DNA of 35,850 nucleotides from Zygnema cylindricum (GCA_037447655.1 JBBHKE010000675.1:1-35850); one strand, 5' to 3'. Counted from the first letter of the stretch, positions 19,496 through 30,215 are shown. The notes: generated from the sequence alone by a model not told the origin. Translations and numbers: made by a program.

Positions 19496-22084
19496 AGGGG
19501 CGACTCTTGGACATCTCCTACTGGAGCTTGGATTTTAGAAAAGGGATATCAGTATTGGGTGGACGTCTCTCTCGCCCGAAAATTCGCCTATTTTTTCGTG
19601 GAAAAAACAGTTTTGGATGTCGGGGCGGGAACCAGGGGATATGGAAAAATTATTGGAGGTATTTGTCTATTTCTGTGTTTTCACTTCGGGGTGTTTTGGG
19701 CTTCTCTGTCGCACGCTTTTCGTTTGGTCTTCGTTTTTCTGTGTCTGTTTGCTGTCTCTATTTTTCTGTCGTTGTTTTTCTGTCTCTGTTTCGCTGTCTC
19801 TGTTTTGCTGTCTTTGTTTTTTTGTCTCTGTTTTTCTGTCTCTGTTTTGCTGTCTTTGTTTTTCTGTCTCTGTTTTTCTGTCTTTGTTTTTCTATCTCTG
19901 TTTTTCTGTCTTTATTTTTCTGTCTCTGTTTTTCTGTCTCTGTTTTGCTGTCTTTGTTTTTCTGTCTCTGTTTTGCTGTCTCTGTTTTTCTGTCGCTGTT
20001 TTTCTGTCTCTGTTTTTCTGTCTCTGTTTTGCTGTCTTTGTTTTTCTGTCTCTGTTCTTCTGTCTTTGTTTTTCTATCTCTGTTTTTCTGTCCTTGTTTT
20101 TCTGTCTCTGTTTTTCTGACTCTTTTTTTCTGTCTTTGTTTTTTCTGTCTCCGTTTTTCTGTCTCTGTTTTTCTTTGTTTTTCTGTTTCTGTTTTCTCTG
20201 TTTTTCTGTCTCTGTTTTGTTGTCTTTGTTTTTCTGTCTTTGTTTTTCTGTCTTTGTTTTTCTGTCTCTGTTTTGCTGTCTTTGTTTTTCTGTCTCCGTT
20301 TTTCTGTCTCCGTTTTCATGTCTTTGTTTTTCTGTCTCCGTTTTTCTGTCTCCGTTTTCATGTCTCTGTTTTTCTGTCTCTGTTTTTCTGTTTTTGTTTT
20401 TCTGTCTCCGTTTTGCTGTCTCTGTTTTTCTGTCTCTGTTTTTCTGTCTCTGTTTTGCAGTCTTTGTTTTTCTGTCTTTGTTTTCTCTATTTCTGATTTT
20501 CTCTGTTTATTTTTTCTTTGATTTGTTTGACTCTGTTTTTTTTTGCCCTGTTGCTGTGTCTGTTTGTTTCTCTCCCTCTCTTGTTTCGTTTTGCTGTCTA
20601 TCTGTCTCTCCACTTCTTTTCTCTGTTTCTCTGCTTTTGTTTCTCTGTCTCTCCGCCTCTGTCTCTCAGTTTCTCAGTCCCTCTTTCTCTTCCTTTTTGT
20701 CTCTCTGTCTTTCTGTCTCTCTGTTGCTGCGGCTGTCTTCGTCCTCCTTCTATCTTTTCCGCTCTCTCCCCCCCTTCTCCCTTTCCGCTTTCCCTCCCCC
20801 TCCCTCCCCATTTCGCTCTTAATTCTTTCCACAGTACATCAGAAAAATTCTTGTGCCATCTGAAACCTCTCTTTCATTATTTACATTGATTTTTGTTTCT
20901 TCATTTTTTTTTCTTTAGGAGAGAAAAAAGGCAAGAAGGTGAACCGCTTTGATGGTTTTCGTGTCTTGTTTTGTTATTTACTTTTCTCTCTCTCTCTCTT
21001 TTTTTTTCGGGTAGAAAACGCGAAGCAGGTGGACTGCTACGATGGAGTTCCCTACATCGAGGAACTGACCGGCGGATATGTGAAGAGGGCAGATTTTTCC
21101 GAAAAACAAAACCTGGGAGTCCACGATTGGGTACACTCTCGTTGGAGGTATGCTGATTTAGTTTTGTTGTTTACCTTTTGTGTAATGGTTTCGTAGTCTA
21201 CCTTAGGTATTATGGTTTATTTTGTTCACCTGTGGTATGATGATTCTATCGTTTACCATTGTTTATCCTTCTGTTTGTTTCGTCGATGTTCTGTGAAATT
21301 GCCCAGTATGCATTGCGAAATTTTCTACTACTTTAATACTTGTGTTTCTTTACTCTGTTTTTACATTGTTTTTGCTTCTTCTGTTTTTGTTTTTATTTGT
21401 GTGACGGTTTTTCTATGGAGAGTTTTTATTCCGTTGTTTGTTCGAATGTTGGAACCAGGTCGGGTCACATATTCCGCGAAAATTTGAGGAATCGTATTTC
21501 GACAATATTCATCGGTAAGAGAAAAAACTGAAAAAAAAAACCGCAAAAACTGAACAAGTTTTCAACCCGTTGAAATTCTTTTTGGAGATCATTCAAAACC
21601 TAAACAAACACTCTGGAAAAAAATGTCAAAAGGAGCGATAAAGGTTGAGGTGTGTGTCTAATGTGTGTGAGAGAGTATGTGAGAGAGAGATAGAGAGGGA
21701 GAGGGAGAGGGAGGGAGAGGGGGGAGGGGAAGTGAGAGGGGAAGTGGGAGTGGGAGGCTTGGGAGAGGGCTTTCTAGGAGGGAATTTTGATATGAACACT
21801 TCCGTGATTTTGATGTTTTCCGTGTTGATTCTTGGTCTTTTTTTGTACTTCTTTCTTCGTTTGTTTTCTTTTGTAGACATAGTCGAGAGGGAGCGGTTTT
21901 GAGTTGGGCCGTGGTTGGGCAAAAAGGATTACATCAATTGAATCTGAGAAACAATAATTATGTGATAAAAAAAATGGCTTTTCTCGGAAACTGGTACGAT
22001 AAAAAATTGAGTGCAAATTTGAGAAAAGCCGCAAAGTTAAAATTGTTTCGAAAAACAATAATGGTGTTTCGAAAAAAAAAGTAG
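19496..22084 (+). CDS. SAM-dependent methyltransferase, METTL24-like/FkbM-neighbouring class (3' four exons)
   Basis: The predicted product is a class I methyltransferase. Exons: 19496-19658 ([11 protein letters not shown], then motif [13 protein letters not shown]), 21015-21147 ([16 protein letters not shown], then [17 protein letters not shown]), 21459-21514 ([18 protein letters not shown]) and 21877-22084 ([44 protein letters not shown], stop). The junction phases 1 and 2 fit; the CG|A split gives the Arg of NIHRH. The family signature DWVLSLEVGEHIP is present but split between two frames (see findings). Upstream exons were not found; the acceptor at 19494-19495 implies at least one. The family call rests on remembered patterns; the substrate is unknown. 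Confidence 0.75.
19659..21014 (+). other. Methyltransferase intron 1 with embedded minisatellite
   Basis: 1,356 bases from GAG|GTATTT to a strong CT/T tract and GGGTAG. Positions 20919-20938 form a possible 20-base micro-exon (CTTTAG before, GAAG|GTGAAC after). Used with the alternative acceptor at 21028 it also keeps frame, replacing ENAKQ by EKKGKK just before VDCYDG. Confidence 0.65.
19740..20510 (+). repeat. TTTTTCTGTCTCTG-type minisatellite
   Basis: Dozens of imperfect copies of a 12-base unit, TTTTTCTGTCTC, with TTTGCTGTCTTTG variants. It continues as simpler CTGTCTC repeats to about 20740. All three + frames are open ([10 protein letters not shown]-like) solely because of the repeat. 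Confidence 0.95.
21515..21876 (+). other. Methyltransferase intron 3
   Basis: 362 bases between CG|GTAAGA and TTTTGTAG. Unlike intron 1 it has a purine-rich GGGAGAGG stretch on the sense strand (21680-21770), followed by the expected T-rich acceptor region. Confidence 0.75.
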
Positions 22085-22579
22085 TAAGTGACTTGTAGAA
22101 AAAGACTAAAATGGGGAGAGAGAGCTCAAGAGAGAGCGGGGCGGAAGGCAGAGAGAAAGAGAAAGACAGAGAGAAAGACATTGTACTCAAACGAGTAGTT
22201 TTAGGGAGATAGGTGAAATAGTTTTAGTAAGAGTCGCAAGATGGAGTATCTTTCTCGATCGATGTTCTTTATCTTGTTGTATTGTTATTTCGGAGGGGAA
22301 GGTGTGTTTAGAGGCAATTGTTAATTTTACGAAATTTCGGATTTTGGGGTAAGATTTTTAGGGCTTTCTAGGGTTAGTAATATTTTTTAGGAGAGTTGCA
22401 GAACCGGGGGTTGTAGGGAAGGGAAGGTAGGAAGATTCAAGTCAATACATGTGACAATGAACCACGATTTTTTTTTAACATGAACCCTAGAGAATTTTGT
22501 GAGCTGACCTGTTAAAAGTTTGCCCTACCTCTCACACTCTCCCTCTCTCTCCCTCCCCCGACTCCCTCTCCCTGTCCTC
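22085..22579. other. Interval between convergent genes, with a hexamer run at the right
   Basis: No exon was recognised. AG-rich at 22115-22180, AT-rich in the middle, with a CTCTCC-type tract from 22535 into the gap. It should contain the 3' end of the methyltransferase transcript and part of the first intron of the minus-strand gene. Confidence 0.5.
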
Positions 22580-22589
22580 NNNNNNNNNN
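22580..22589. other. Assembly gap (10 N)
   Basis: Ten N inside a CTCTCC/GGGAGA tract; the true repeat length is unknown. Confidence 1.
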
Positions 22590-22630
22590 TTAGCCTACGT
22601 TTACTTCCGCCCTCTCCCTCTCCCTCTCAC

Positions 22631-22971
22631 CTGTTCATCGAGTCCCTACAAGCTGCGTGACTCGCGTGACTCCCGCCTTCATTTGCATCCGATTTCGCCA
22701 AATCCATATCGGGACCCACACAGGAAGAACTAAAAGATCGCGATTTCGATCTCCTCATACTGGGACTGCATCCGAAAGGAACAATCACTTCCCCATCTGA
22801 ATCGCCTCTCCCTCCTCTTTCTTTCTTCCACGACTTATTACTGTGGAGTTTTCCTTCCGATTGAGGGCTTTTGTGAAGCAAGGGAAGGCGAGCCACCCAG
22901 GAAGCTTCTCGAGATTTGGGAGTGGGCGGCTCTTCAAAGAAAACGGGGAGCGCCATTTTCTCATACGCCAT
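22631..22971 (-). CDS. First exon of an unidentified protein, MAYEKMALPVFFEEP...
   Basis: ATG at 22971 in a CAACCATGG context opens 113 codons ending in a clean donor, GAACAG|GTGAGAGG. The peptide is hydrophilic and Ser/Arg-rich after a short N-terminus: EEPPTPKSREASWVARLPLL, SWKKERGGRGDSDGE, SPSMRRSKSRSFSSSC. It looks like a disordered regulatory N-terminal region with possible phosphorylation sites. The donor runs directly into GAGAGGGAGAGGG repeats, which lead into the assembly gap. Later exons were not found; they would lie at lower coordinates, where the opposite-strand methyltransferase sits. I do not recognise the family. Confidence 0.55.
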
Positions 22972-24660
22972 GGTTGAAAATCTCTACTCGGCAAAAAAAA
23001 CGAAGAGAAATCGGCGCTTTACACTGTACAAAGATTGGCAGAAAAAGAATTTGAAATGAGGACTTGGATAACTCAAAATGAAAACGTCGACGTCATGTCG
23101 GTCGCATGGGTCTAAGCCGTGCGAAATCGTACGACTTTGACCGTCTGTGAAAGACTCTGCGACGAATTTTCCGACGAGTTTTAACCAATCGGGAAGGATC
23201 AGCGACGTTTTATGGACTTTCTATAAGCCACTCACAAGATTCGTACGGCACATTAACCACTATTGTCGGAAGTTCCGCCCAACGATTGTAAAAGCAGTCG
23301 CATAAAATCGTTAACCAATAGTCGTGTAGGAATATGTACGGCCACGTAGTAACGGTCGGAAACTGGGAAAGTACAGAAAATCATTTCACAACTGGCAATA
23401 GTAGCCAATAGGAACTCTTCAACAAAATAGTACCTCAATGAAGTACGATTCCGGGACCTGTGTAGCCGTTTGTCATTCCTCCCGTTGCATTCCTAAATAA
23501 TCAGACCTAGTATCGCGCAATCAATTGAGAACAGAGCTATGAAATCGTTGCATTGTATTTAATCGTACTGCTCTTGTAGAGTGTCCACAGAACGGGACGA
23601 CGGGATTCCTAACACGTGTACGACCCTCCGAATTCCAACGGCACACGACTCGTTTTGCCTACTCCGTGGTTTCCGGTGCCGTACGATCTCAAGCGACGCG
23701 ACTGGCGGACTTTTGTCTACGTGGCACCAAACTCCGGCTACGTCCAGATTTATAGCGGTCAAGTACGGCGAAGATGGCGACACAAGATCGATACGACACG
23801 TGGTAGCTCCTGTGCCGGCACACCGACATTTATCTCAGCGGCTCTTACAATAGTATGCAGCACGTGTCACATGAAGAGCGATTCCGTCCTACGCTGTACT
23901 TTTTTTGTCATATTTTCTTTGGCAGGAATATATGCGGAAAGGAGCTAGCTGAAACCTTTAGTAAAGTTTTTTTGATGCCCGATAATTTTTTTCAGCCAAT
24001 GAAATTCTATGCTTCTGTTCCGTAAACACAAATGGGCTTGGCAAAAAAGCGACTTGTTCCTTCAGAAAAGGAATTACAAAAGCATGGAGCGCTTTTTCCC
24101 ACAATTATTGGGATAATAATAATCGACGTACTTTTGGCGAACCAACAAGAAGCCGTTTGGTTACCTGTACGGACAATTGGCCGATCACCAAGAGGAGGCC
24201 CGCGCCCGCGACTTTTCTGTACCTTTTTGGAGGTGCCCGTTTGCATGCGGTGGCGTTGTTGTAACCGTTCATCGGGGGCAGCTCGTACTACATCGGCTAA
24301 AAAAAGTACGACTCACACTATTTACGGCAGCTGCAGGAAGCGGGAGTATCTACATTTCCGTACGAATATCTCGTGCGGTCCAGGATAACTCTTCCGCCGA
24401 ATCGAACAATCGCACGGCGATTGGCTGCGACCACTTTACGCCGTCGCCATAAATTCTGGCAAGTCAACGAGCGTTGACTACGGCTGCTCACACGCGACGC
24501 CATTTATAAACCGAGAAATTTTAATAGTGTTGACTAGTTAGTTTGATTGAATTATTTCGATGTTCCTCCCTACTTTCCGTACCAAAGTCAGGTCTTGCGA
24601 TGGACCGCCAATGATTGCGATAGTCGCGAGACATTAATCCGGCCACACACGTGTAAGCTA
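22972..24660. other. Upstream region of the minus-strand gene and unresolved open frames
   Basis: CCAAT-type words occur at about 23183, 23311, 23401 and 23995, and CGTAC words are common. Positions 23580-23860 and 24170-24260 are GC-richer. A + frame from 23616 is open for 110 codons with fairly protein-like text (LVLPTPWFPVPYDLKRRDW) but starts at GTG and has no clear splice edges. A + frame from ATG 24032 gives 118 codons (MGLAKKRLVPSEKELQKHGA). I cannot tell exons from chance frames or decayed element remnants. Confidence 0.3.
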
Positions 24661-25040
24661 AAGAAAAGAATATATATCAAGATTCACCAAGCTTGCCCGT
24701 GATTATTTTTCGCAGCCTGACACGTGGCAACAAGTAAGTAAACGATTCGTCCACGTTTGAGGGCGGTCTAAGAAAAACCCTAAGGTGCATAAAACAGTGT
24801 AAAAGAAGGTTTTCTTTACTCTTTATTTAGCCGTATGCTACATCTTGAATCGTTATTAGCGTATAGAAATTATTAATGTAAAGAAAAAATTAGCATCATT
24901 CATTCTAATTTAATTCCATGAGACGTGGCAGATTATGGTCCACGTCCTTAAATAGTGTAATTTATTACATTTAAGGTATCAATGTCAAAATTTTAGGGTG
25001 CCGATATAGCGTACATAAGGCTAATAAGTAATAACGATTC
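24661..25040. other. AT-rich stretch with no gene seen
   Basis: No exon or repeat was recognised apart from TAACGATTCACGGTGTA at about 25031, the end block of the dispersed repeat. Confidence 0.5.
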
Positions 25041-25045
25041 ACGGT

Positions 25046-25078
25046 GTACAGTACACTACGTACGTACGTGTACTGTAC
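25046..25078. repeat. Palindrome with 11-bp arms (GTAC-rich)
   Basis: Arm GTACAGTACAC (25046-25056) pairs perfectly with GTGTACTGTAC (25068-25078) around an 11-base centre TACGTACGTAC. Confidence 0.9.
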
Positions 25079-25166
25079 TGTAATGTGGAGAATCTAATAG
25101 CCGGGGGCCTCCTGGGCGGCTGGGGCTCACCAGGCCACTTTCCGCGTCCCTTCGGTACCACTTTTC

Positions 25167-25229
25167 AATGATTGGGCGATTTCTGGCCGCCCATAGTGCG
25201 ATCTGACGGCCATTAAAATCCCAATCATT
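25167..25229. repeat. Strong 63-base imperfect hairpin in a GC-richer island
   Basis: AATGATTGG pairs with CCAATCATT, then GATTT with AAATC, then TGGCCG with CGGCCA, leaving a loop of about 17 bases. It lies in a GC-richer island (25095-25300) that also holds the near-palindrome GGGTCA...TGACCC around GAATTC (25236-25259). Confidence 0.8.
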
Positions 25230-25713
25230 AAAATCGGGTCAAGCGAATTCCGCTGACCCTTAGGTCCCTGCAGCCTCCCGCCCTGCTACAAATTTCCTTT
25301 CGATTTTCAAAGTCTCGATTTTTAGCTATTCGCATCTCGTACGACAGCCACAGATTCGCATCACAAAACGACAGAAATTACACTCGTCGGACACCGCAAG
25401 GACCCAGCACCCGGTGCGTCATCATTGGTCGATAAAATATTACCGTACATCGTACATTATTTAACGGAATATGTCACCGAGAAGAACCGTCGACGTCGGC
25501 CGGTTTCCAAAAACCGCTATTTAAGTTGTAGACGACATTTTCTGGAAAAGTCTGGACACGTGGCCTCAGACAGGTGACGACAAATGAAACGCACAAACTC
25601 GCTCGATTTGCCCAGATTATCCGATCGGCTGCCGGACACGAAGATAGTGTCGACCGTACAGAATAGGAGGAACGGCAGAGCATAACGCTTTTAGAAATGC
25701 GTCTCTTTGAGTG

Positions 25714-25762
25714 GCCCAAATGTCACTGTTCCAGTGTTCCGTACGGATAAAATTGCGCCTCA
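25714..25762 (+). repeat. Direct repeat, copy 1
   Basis: CCAAATGTCACTGTTCCAGT, GTTCCGTACGGATAAAATTG and CGCCTCA recur at 26027-26074 with a few changes. Confidence 0.85.
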
Positions 25763-26026
25763 CTATTCGATATACACATTTTGCGACCGAAATTGTCGCT
25801 CAAGTGACGGCGTCGCTCATGCGATACTTTCGCCAAGGGAACAGAAAAATAGGCGAAGGAAAAGAATATCGACAGGCATCCCCGTACGAGTGATTTGTGT
25901 CGCCGCGCAGTCGCACACCAGCAAGCGATATTATCGGCAGACGATATGAAATGTAAATCTTCAAATCCTAACCGAGTGGACTGGCGAGCCTTATTGTACG
26001 GAAAAAATTACAATATTTTATTTCGA

Positions 26027-26074
26027 CCAAAATGTCACTATTCCAGTGTTCCGTACCGAATAAAATTGCGCCTC
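26027..26074 (+). repeat. Direct repeat, copy 2
   Basis: It repeats 25714-25762 about 313 bases later (AATGTCACTATTCCAGTG, then AATAAAATTGCGCCTCA). Confidence 0.85.
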
Positions 26075-29000
26075 AAAATAAAAGTAGTATTCCGTGCGCA
26101 TGGAGTAACCCAAAGACCATTAACATATCGATTCTGTGTACATGCATTTTCAGTATATGTTTAAGACATTCAGCAAAAGTCGAACGACAAAAGCCAACAG
26201 CGTATATCCAATTATACAAAGTCAGAGTAGTAAAAAAAAGTCAGCAAAGTTCTCTGTATAGAGAGGGGAAAGCTGGAGGAAATGAGAAATCGGTCCGGCA
26301 AAACCGAAAAAAACACTTCAAAAAACATGTATTACATGTTTATTGTTGGAAAAGAGTACATAAGTGTACGCAGAGCACTCTTTTCACTATTACTCAGGTA
26401 ATAGAATTGTTTTCACTATTACTCAAAACAACCTAAAAAGAACAGAGAACATACTACAATATAACTACACTACAAGCACTTAAAAGCATCCACAGCAATC
26501 AACTAATTTTTTCTTCAACAAAAAATGGGGCCTCAGACGGCAGTTCTAATAAAAAACATCTGTACATAAAACATATACACCAACAAAGGTGGGAAAATAC
26601 AAAGAGCCAAAGATAAAACAAAATTTTATCAATTTTTGCTTTCCTTTTCAAATGCACACCGGTGACTTCGGAAATGGAAGCAATTGTTAACTTTCATATC
26701 GGAGAAGAGTCCGCATTTACTAAAAGTTACATTAGTTTCATTACTATTTGCAGTCAGAATAGCTCCAACCAACTCGAGTTGTCTTGAAATCGTCCACGAT
26801 CAACTTCTTTCTCAAAATGATATCTGCGACCCACAAAGACCCGTTTACACAAACTTCAAATACATTTCTGTCAACGTGACTGATTTTTGTACATTCCCAA
26901 GTATTTGATTGATTTGTCTTACAAGTAGCGCTGCTGGTTGAAAGCCCGTCGAGGTCATTTCATCGTGATAACGAATCACTTATACTCGACAATGACAACG
27001 CAAAAAAAGACAATCGAAAAACGTTTATAGTAAGGATAATCAAAAGTAGCTCGATTTTTAGGTTGTCTACGTCTGTTAAGCTTATGAACAAAATGTCTTC
27101 ATACGAGCAGCGGGGAAAAACGAAAATGTTAAGGAGATCAAGGAAAAAGTGCATTATGTATAGAACAACGTTTTGTAAGATGACACGGTCTCACAAAAAC
27201 CAGCTATTATATTAGTGTAAAATCTTGACGCCAGCCGATATATCTTCTGAGTTACAAATCTGTACCGATCCACATTACACAAACAATGTTTCAAATGTTC
27301 GACTTTCGGACTCGAAGATGATTCAAAATTATTGCATTGAATTCGTACACTAGATTTGTTTTTTTTTTCTAATGCCAGTGTTGGTCTGAAATGACATTTA
27401 TCTATTTTCCTCGAAAACGAAAATAACAGGCAAGAATAATCAGCGGTAGGTAATCTACTGTAATCAGTTTTCAATGATCAAGCGGTTACAGTTAATTCCC
27501 ATGCGTGCACCAGTCGCGTCCCTTGAAACCCAAAATGGGCTCGTTCAAACATAGGAAATTGTCGCAATCGTTGGTTTGCACGTGCGTCGCATGGAAAAGT
27601 CAAACTTGCAAATGCATGTTATTTCTTTCTTTTTGTTTTCCTTTTCTGCTTTTTTGTTGTTTTTTTAAAGTTAATAATGGTTTGAAAATTGTTTTTTTTT
27701 GTTGTTTTCGGTAAAGTAATCTCATAAACATTTCTTGATAACGAAAACTGGTTCTATTCTTATTTGTTATTGCTTATGAAAATTTTGAAAATTATATTTC
27801 AGCAGTTTTCTCCGCCCAGTTAACAAGTTGATTTTTTGTGAAGGTACACCGTGTATCGCTATTCTATTCACCGTTTCTGTTCTCACAATTTTAGGAAGAA
27901 AACTGTGTTTATGGTTTTTTTTTAGGTGAAACCCATCCTTTAATAAATCGGTGGACAAGCGTGATATTTGTCTCCAACGACTTTCATTGAAAACACTAAA
28001 ACCGTTCCCCGTTGCAACAAATTAAGGATGTTTTCACAAAAAAGACAGAAACATATGGAGACAACAACATTTATGTCACGTCATAGAAAATGAATATAGA
28101 AAAAGTGAATTAGTAAAGAACGTGAAAGAGAAAAGGGAAAAAAAGTAAATAAATGAAAGAAATGATGTGTTTACACACCAAAAACAATAATAAGCTATCG
28201 CAAAATTTCGAGCGATTTTACTCTCGGTCGATAATTTCTCTTCGCCTTCGATCTAAAATTTCTATTTTCAAAAAAGGAACTGTTTGACTTTTGTAAATTA
28301 AAAAGATTCTCCGTGAAATAATTGTTTTTTTTTCAAAAACCTTTTTACTTTTTTTCTTGCGACAATTAATAAAATTTCAATCCTTAAACCGATCCCGATT
28401 TCGATCTTTAAAGTTTTTCTTTCCTTCCTTTACTTTTTTTTTGTATTTTTCTTTTTTTTGCGCCCGTTTTACATTTTCTAACTAAAACAACCCCCAGGGA
28501 CCGAACTCTTTCGTTCTTTTTTACCGGGTAAGTAGGCATTTTTTGGGGTAAATGTTCAATGTCGTATTTCCGTCTTTCAAAGGTCCACTATATCAGTTTT
28601 TCCACTTACGGCTTCGTTGCACTATTGAAGCTGACTCCTGCTTTGTGAGGGTTTCGCATATTTTTGTGAATACTCGTAAAACTGTACGAATAATATGATT
28701 ACTCGCGGGCACATGAAAAAGTAGAGAGGTTTTCAAAAGAAAACAATTATTTCGCGGAGAGTCGAGAAATGAAGAGTTCCAATGGAGTACGGTTTTAAGA
28801 GAAGATAAACCCCAAAAGTTATTTCGATTTTTACATTTAAGGCCAAATAATTCCCTTTCGGACATCATTTTTGAAAACAGAAATTGTGAATCGAAGGCAA
28901 CGAGAAATTCGCAAAATCGCTCGCTCGGAGTTTTGCAATAGACTCTCTTTTTTTTGTGTGTGTCCATATATTTCTTTCTTTCGTTTATTTATCATTTTCC

Positions 29001-29510
29001 CTTGCTTTCTTTCACATTCTTTATTAATTCAATTTTTTAACACCCATATTCTGTGACGTCACAGTGAGAAGATGTTGCCTCCCTACGTTTTTGTCCATTT
29101 CCATTTCTAATTGTTCGGAATGGGGAATGTTTTTACTGTTTTTGATGCGAACTATTGGTGACAAATGCCACGTTTGTCTACCGATTTAATAGGAAATTTC
29201 ACCTAAACAACAAAAAAAAAAAAACTCACACAAACATGGAAACACAGTGTTTTTCCTAAACATGTGAAAACAAAAACCACCTTCACAAATCTTAACTGCA
29301 AAACTGCCAAAATATAATTTTCGAATCATTCATAAGGAGCAACAAAACAAGAATACCACTAGTTTTAATCATCCAGAAGTGCAAATAAGATTTACTTTAA
29401 TCAAAAGAACCAAAAAAAAAAAAATCAAACCATTTTCAAACCGTTATTAACCATTAAAAAACAGCAGGAAAACCAAAAAAAAAAAAAAACAGAAAAACGA
29501 AGAACAAAAA
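26075..29510. other. Long AT-rich non-coding region
   Basis: No gene could be supported. The longest minus frame from an ATG, 28967 to 28593 (124 codons), has no recognisable motif, no splice context and AT-rich composition. A TTTTTTCTTCAA...GGTCCCCAGACG-like segment near 29790-29825 resembles 26508-26540 (TTTTTTCTTCAACAAAAAAT, GGCCTCAGACGG), probably two copies of one old element. ACACCGTGTATCG near 27846 is an inverted echo of the dispersed-repeat end. Confidence 0.45.
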
Positions 29511-29783
29511 ATGGAAGAAATAACATTCATTTTCAAAGTAACGCCTCAAAAAATATGCGTACCACGGGCTTATTGGTGGAAAGAAGTACATCGTCCCGCC
29601 GCTCCCTCGGCTCCTCCATGCCCACCCTACAAAGAACCGGGAGAGAGCGCACCACAATTTAGTTCCCACACTCTTTCCTTCGCCTCACACCCATTTGCCT
29701 TCTGCCCACAAAATCCCACAAAAGCAAATAACTCAATGTTTGCTTCAAAACAATTTACTGCATTTTTCGTTCAAAGCCACTAG
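29511..29783 (+). CDS. Possible 90-codon open frame
   Basis: ATG-initiated frame MEEITFIFKVTPQKICVPRA, with a Pro-rich middle (RPAAPSAPPCPPYKEPGE). It is denser in G and C than its surroundings, but there is no recognisable domain and the right end overlaps the old repeat near 29790. Most likely a chance frame or element remnant. Confidence 0.2.
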   Translation: MEEITFIFKVTPQKICVPRAYWWKEVHRPAAPSAPPCPPYKEPGESAPQFSSHTLSFASHPFAFCPQNPTKANNSMFASKQFTAFFVQSH

Positions 29784-29912
29784 CTGCATTTTTTCTTCAA
29801 AACAGAGAATGGTCCCCAGACGAGTCTTACTCAAACATTAGGGAAAAAGTGCAAATACCATTATTACCGATGAAGGTCGTAAATTCGAAATCCTGACTAC
29901 TATTTTTATTTT

Positions 29913-30215
29913 TATCTTCTCTGTTAAAAAAAAAACATAAAAAAAAGCAGCTAATGTTATCATTAATTATTTATCTTCTCTGTTTTAAAAAAACATAAAA
30001 AAAAGCGACTAATGTTATCATTAACCTTTTGATCTTCTCTTTTCAAAGATAAAAAATCAATAATAACATTAGCTGATTATTTTTATGCTTTTAATTAAAC
30101 AGAGAAGATAAAAGAATAAATGATAACATTAGCTGTATTTTTTTTTTTTTTTAACAAAGAAGATAAAACATTAATGATAACAATATCTGTTTTTTTTATG
30201 TTTCATTTTTAGGGT
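29913..30215. repeat. Nested direct and inverted repeat cluster
   Basis: A ~55-base unit (TATCTTCTCTGTT, A-run, CATAAAA, GC.GCTAATGTTATCATTAA) occurs at 29913-29970 and 29972-30025, partly at 30031-30048, then in reverse orientation at 30061-30112 and 30121-30174, with a partial copy to about 30215. Confidence 0.9.

Noticed and set aside
19484-20822. Frames of up to 400 codons with [10 protein letters not shown] repeats.
   Set aside because: All three + frames are open through a minisatellite inside the methyltransferase intron; only the first ~55 codons are real coding sequence.
28593-28967. 124-codon minus-strand frame starting with ATG.
   Set aside because: No recognisable motif, no splice or promoter context and composition like the surrounding AT-rich DNA.
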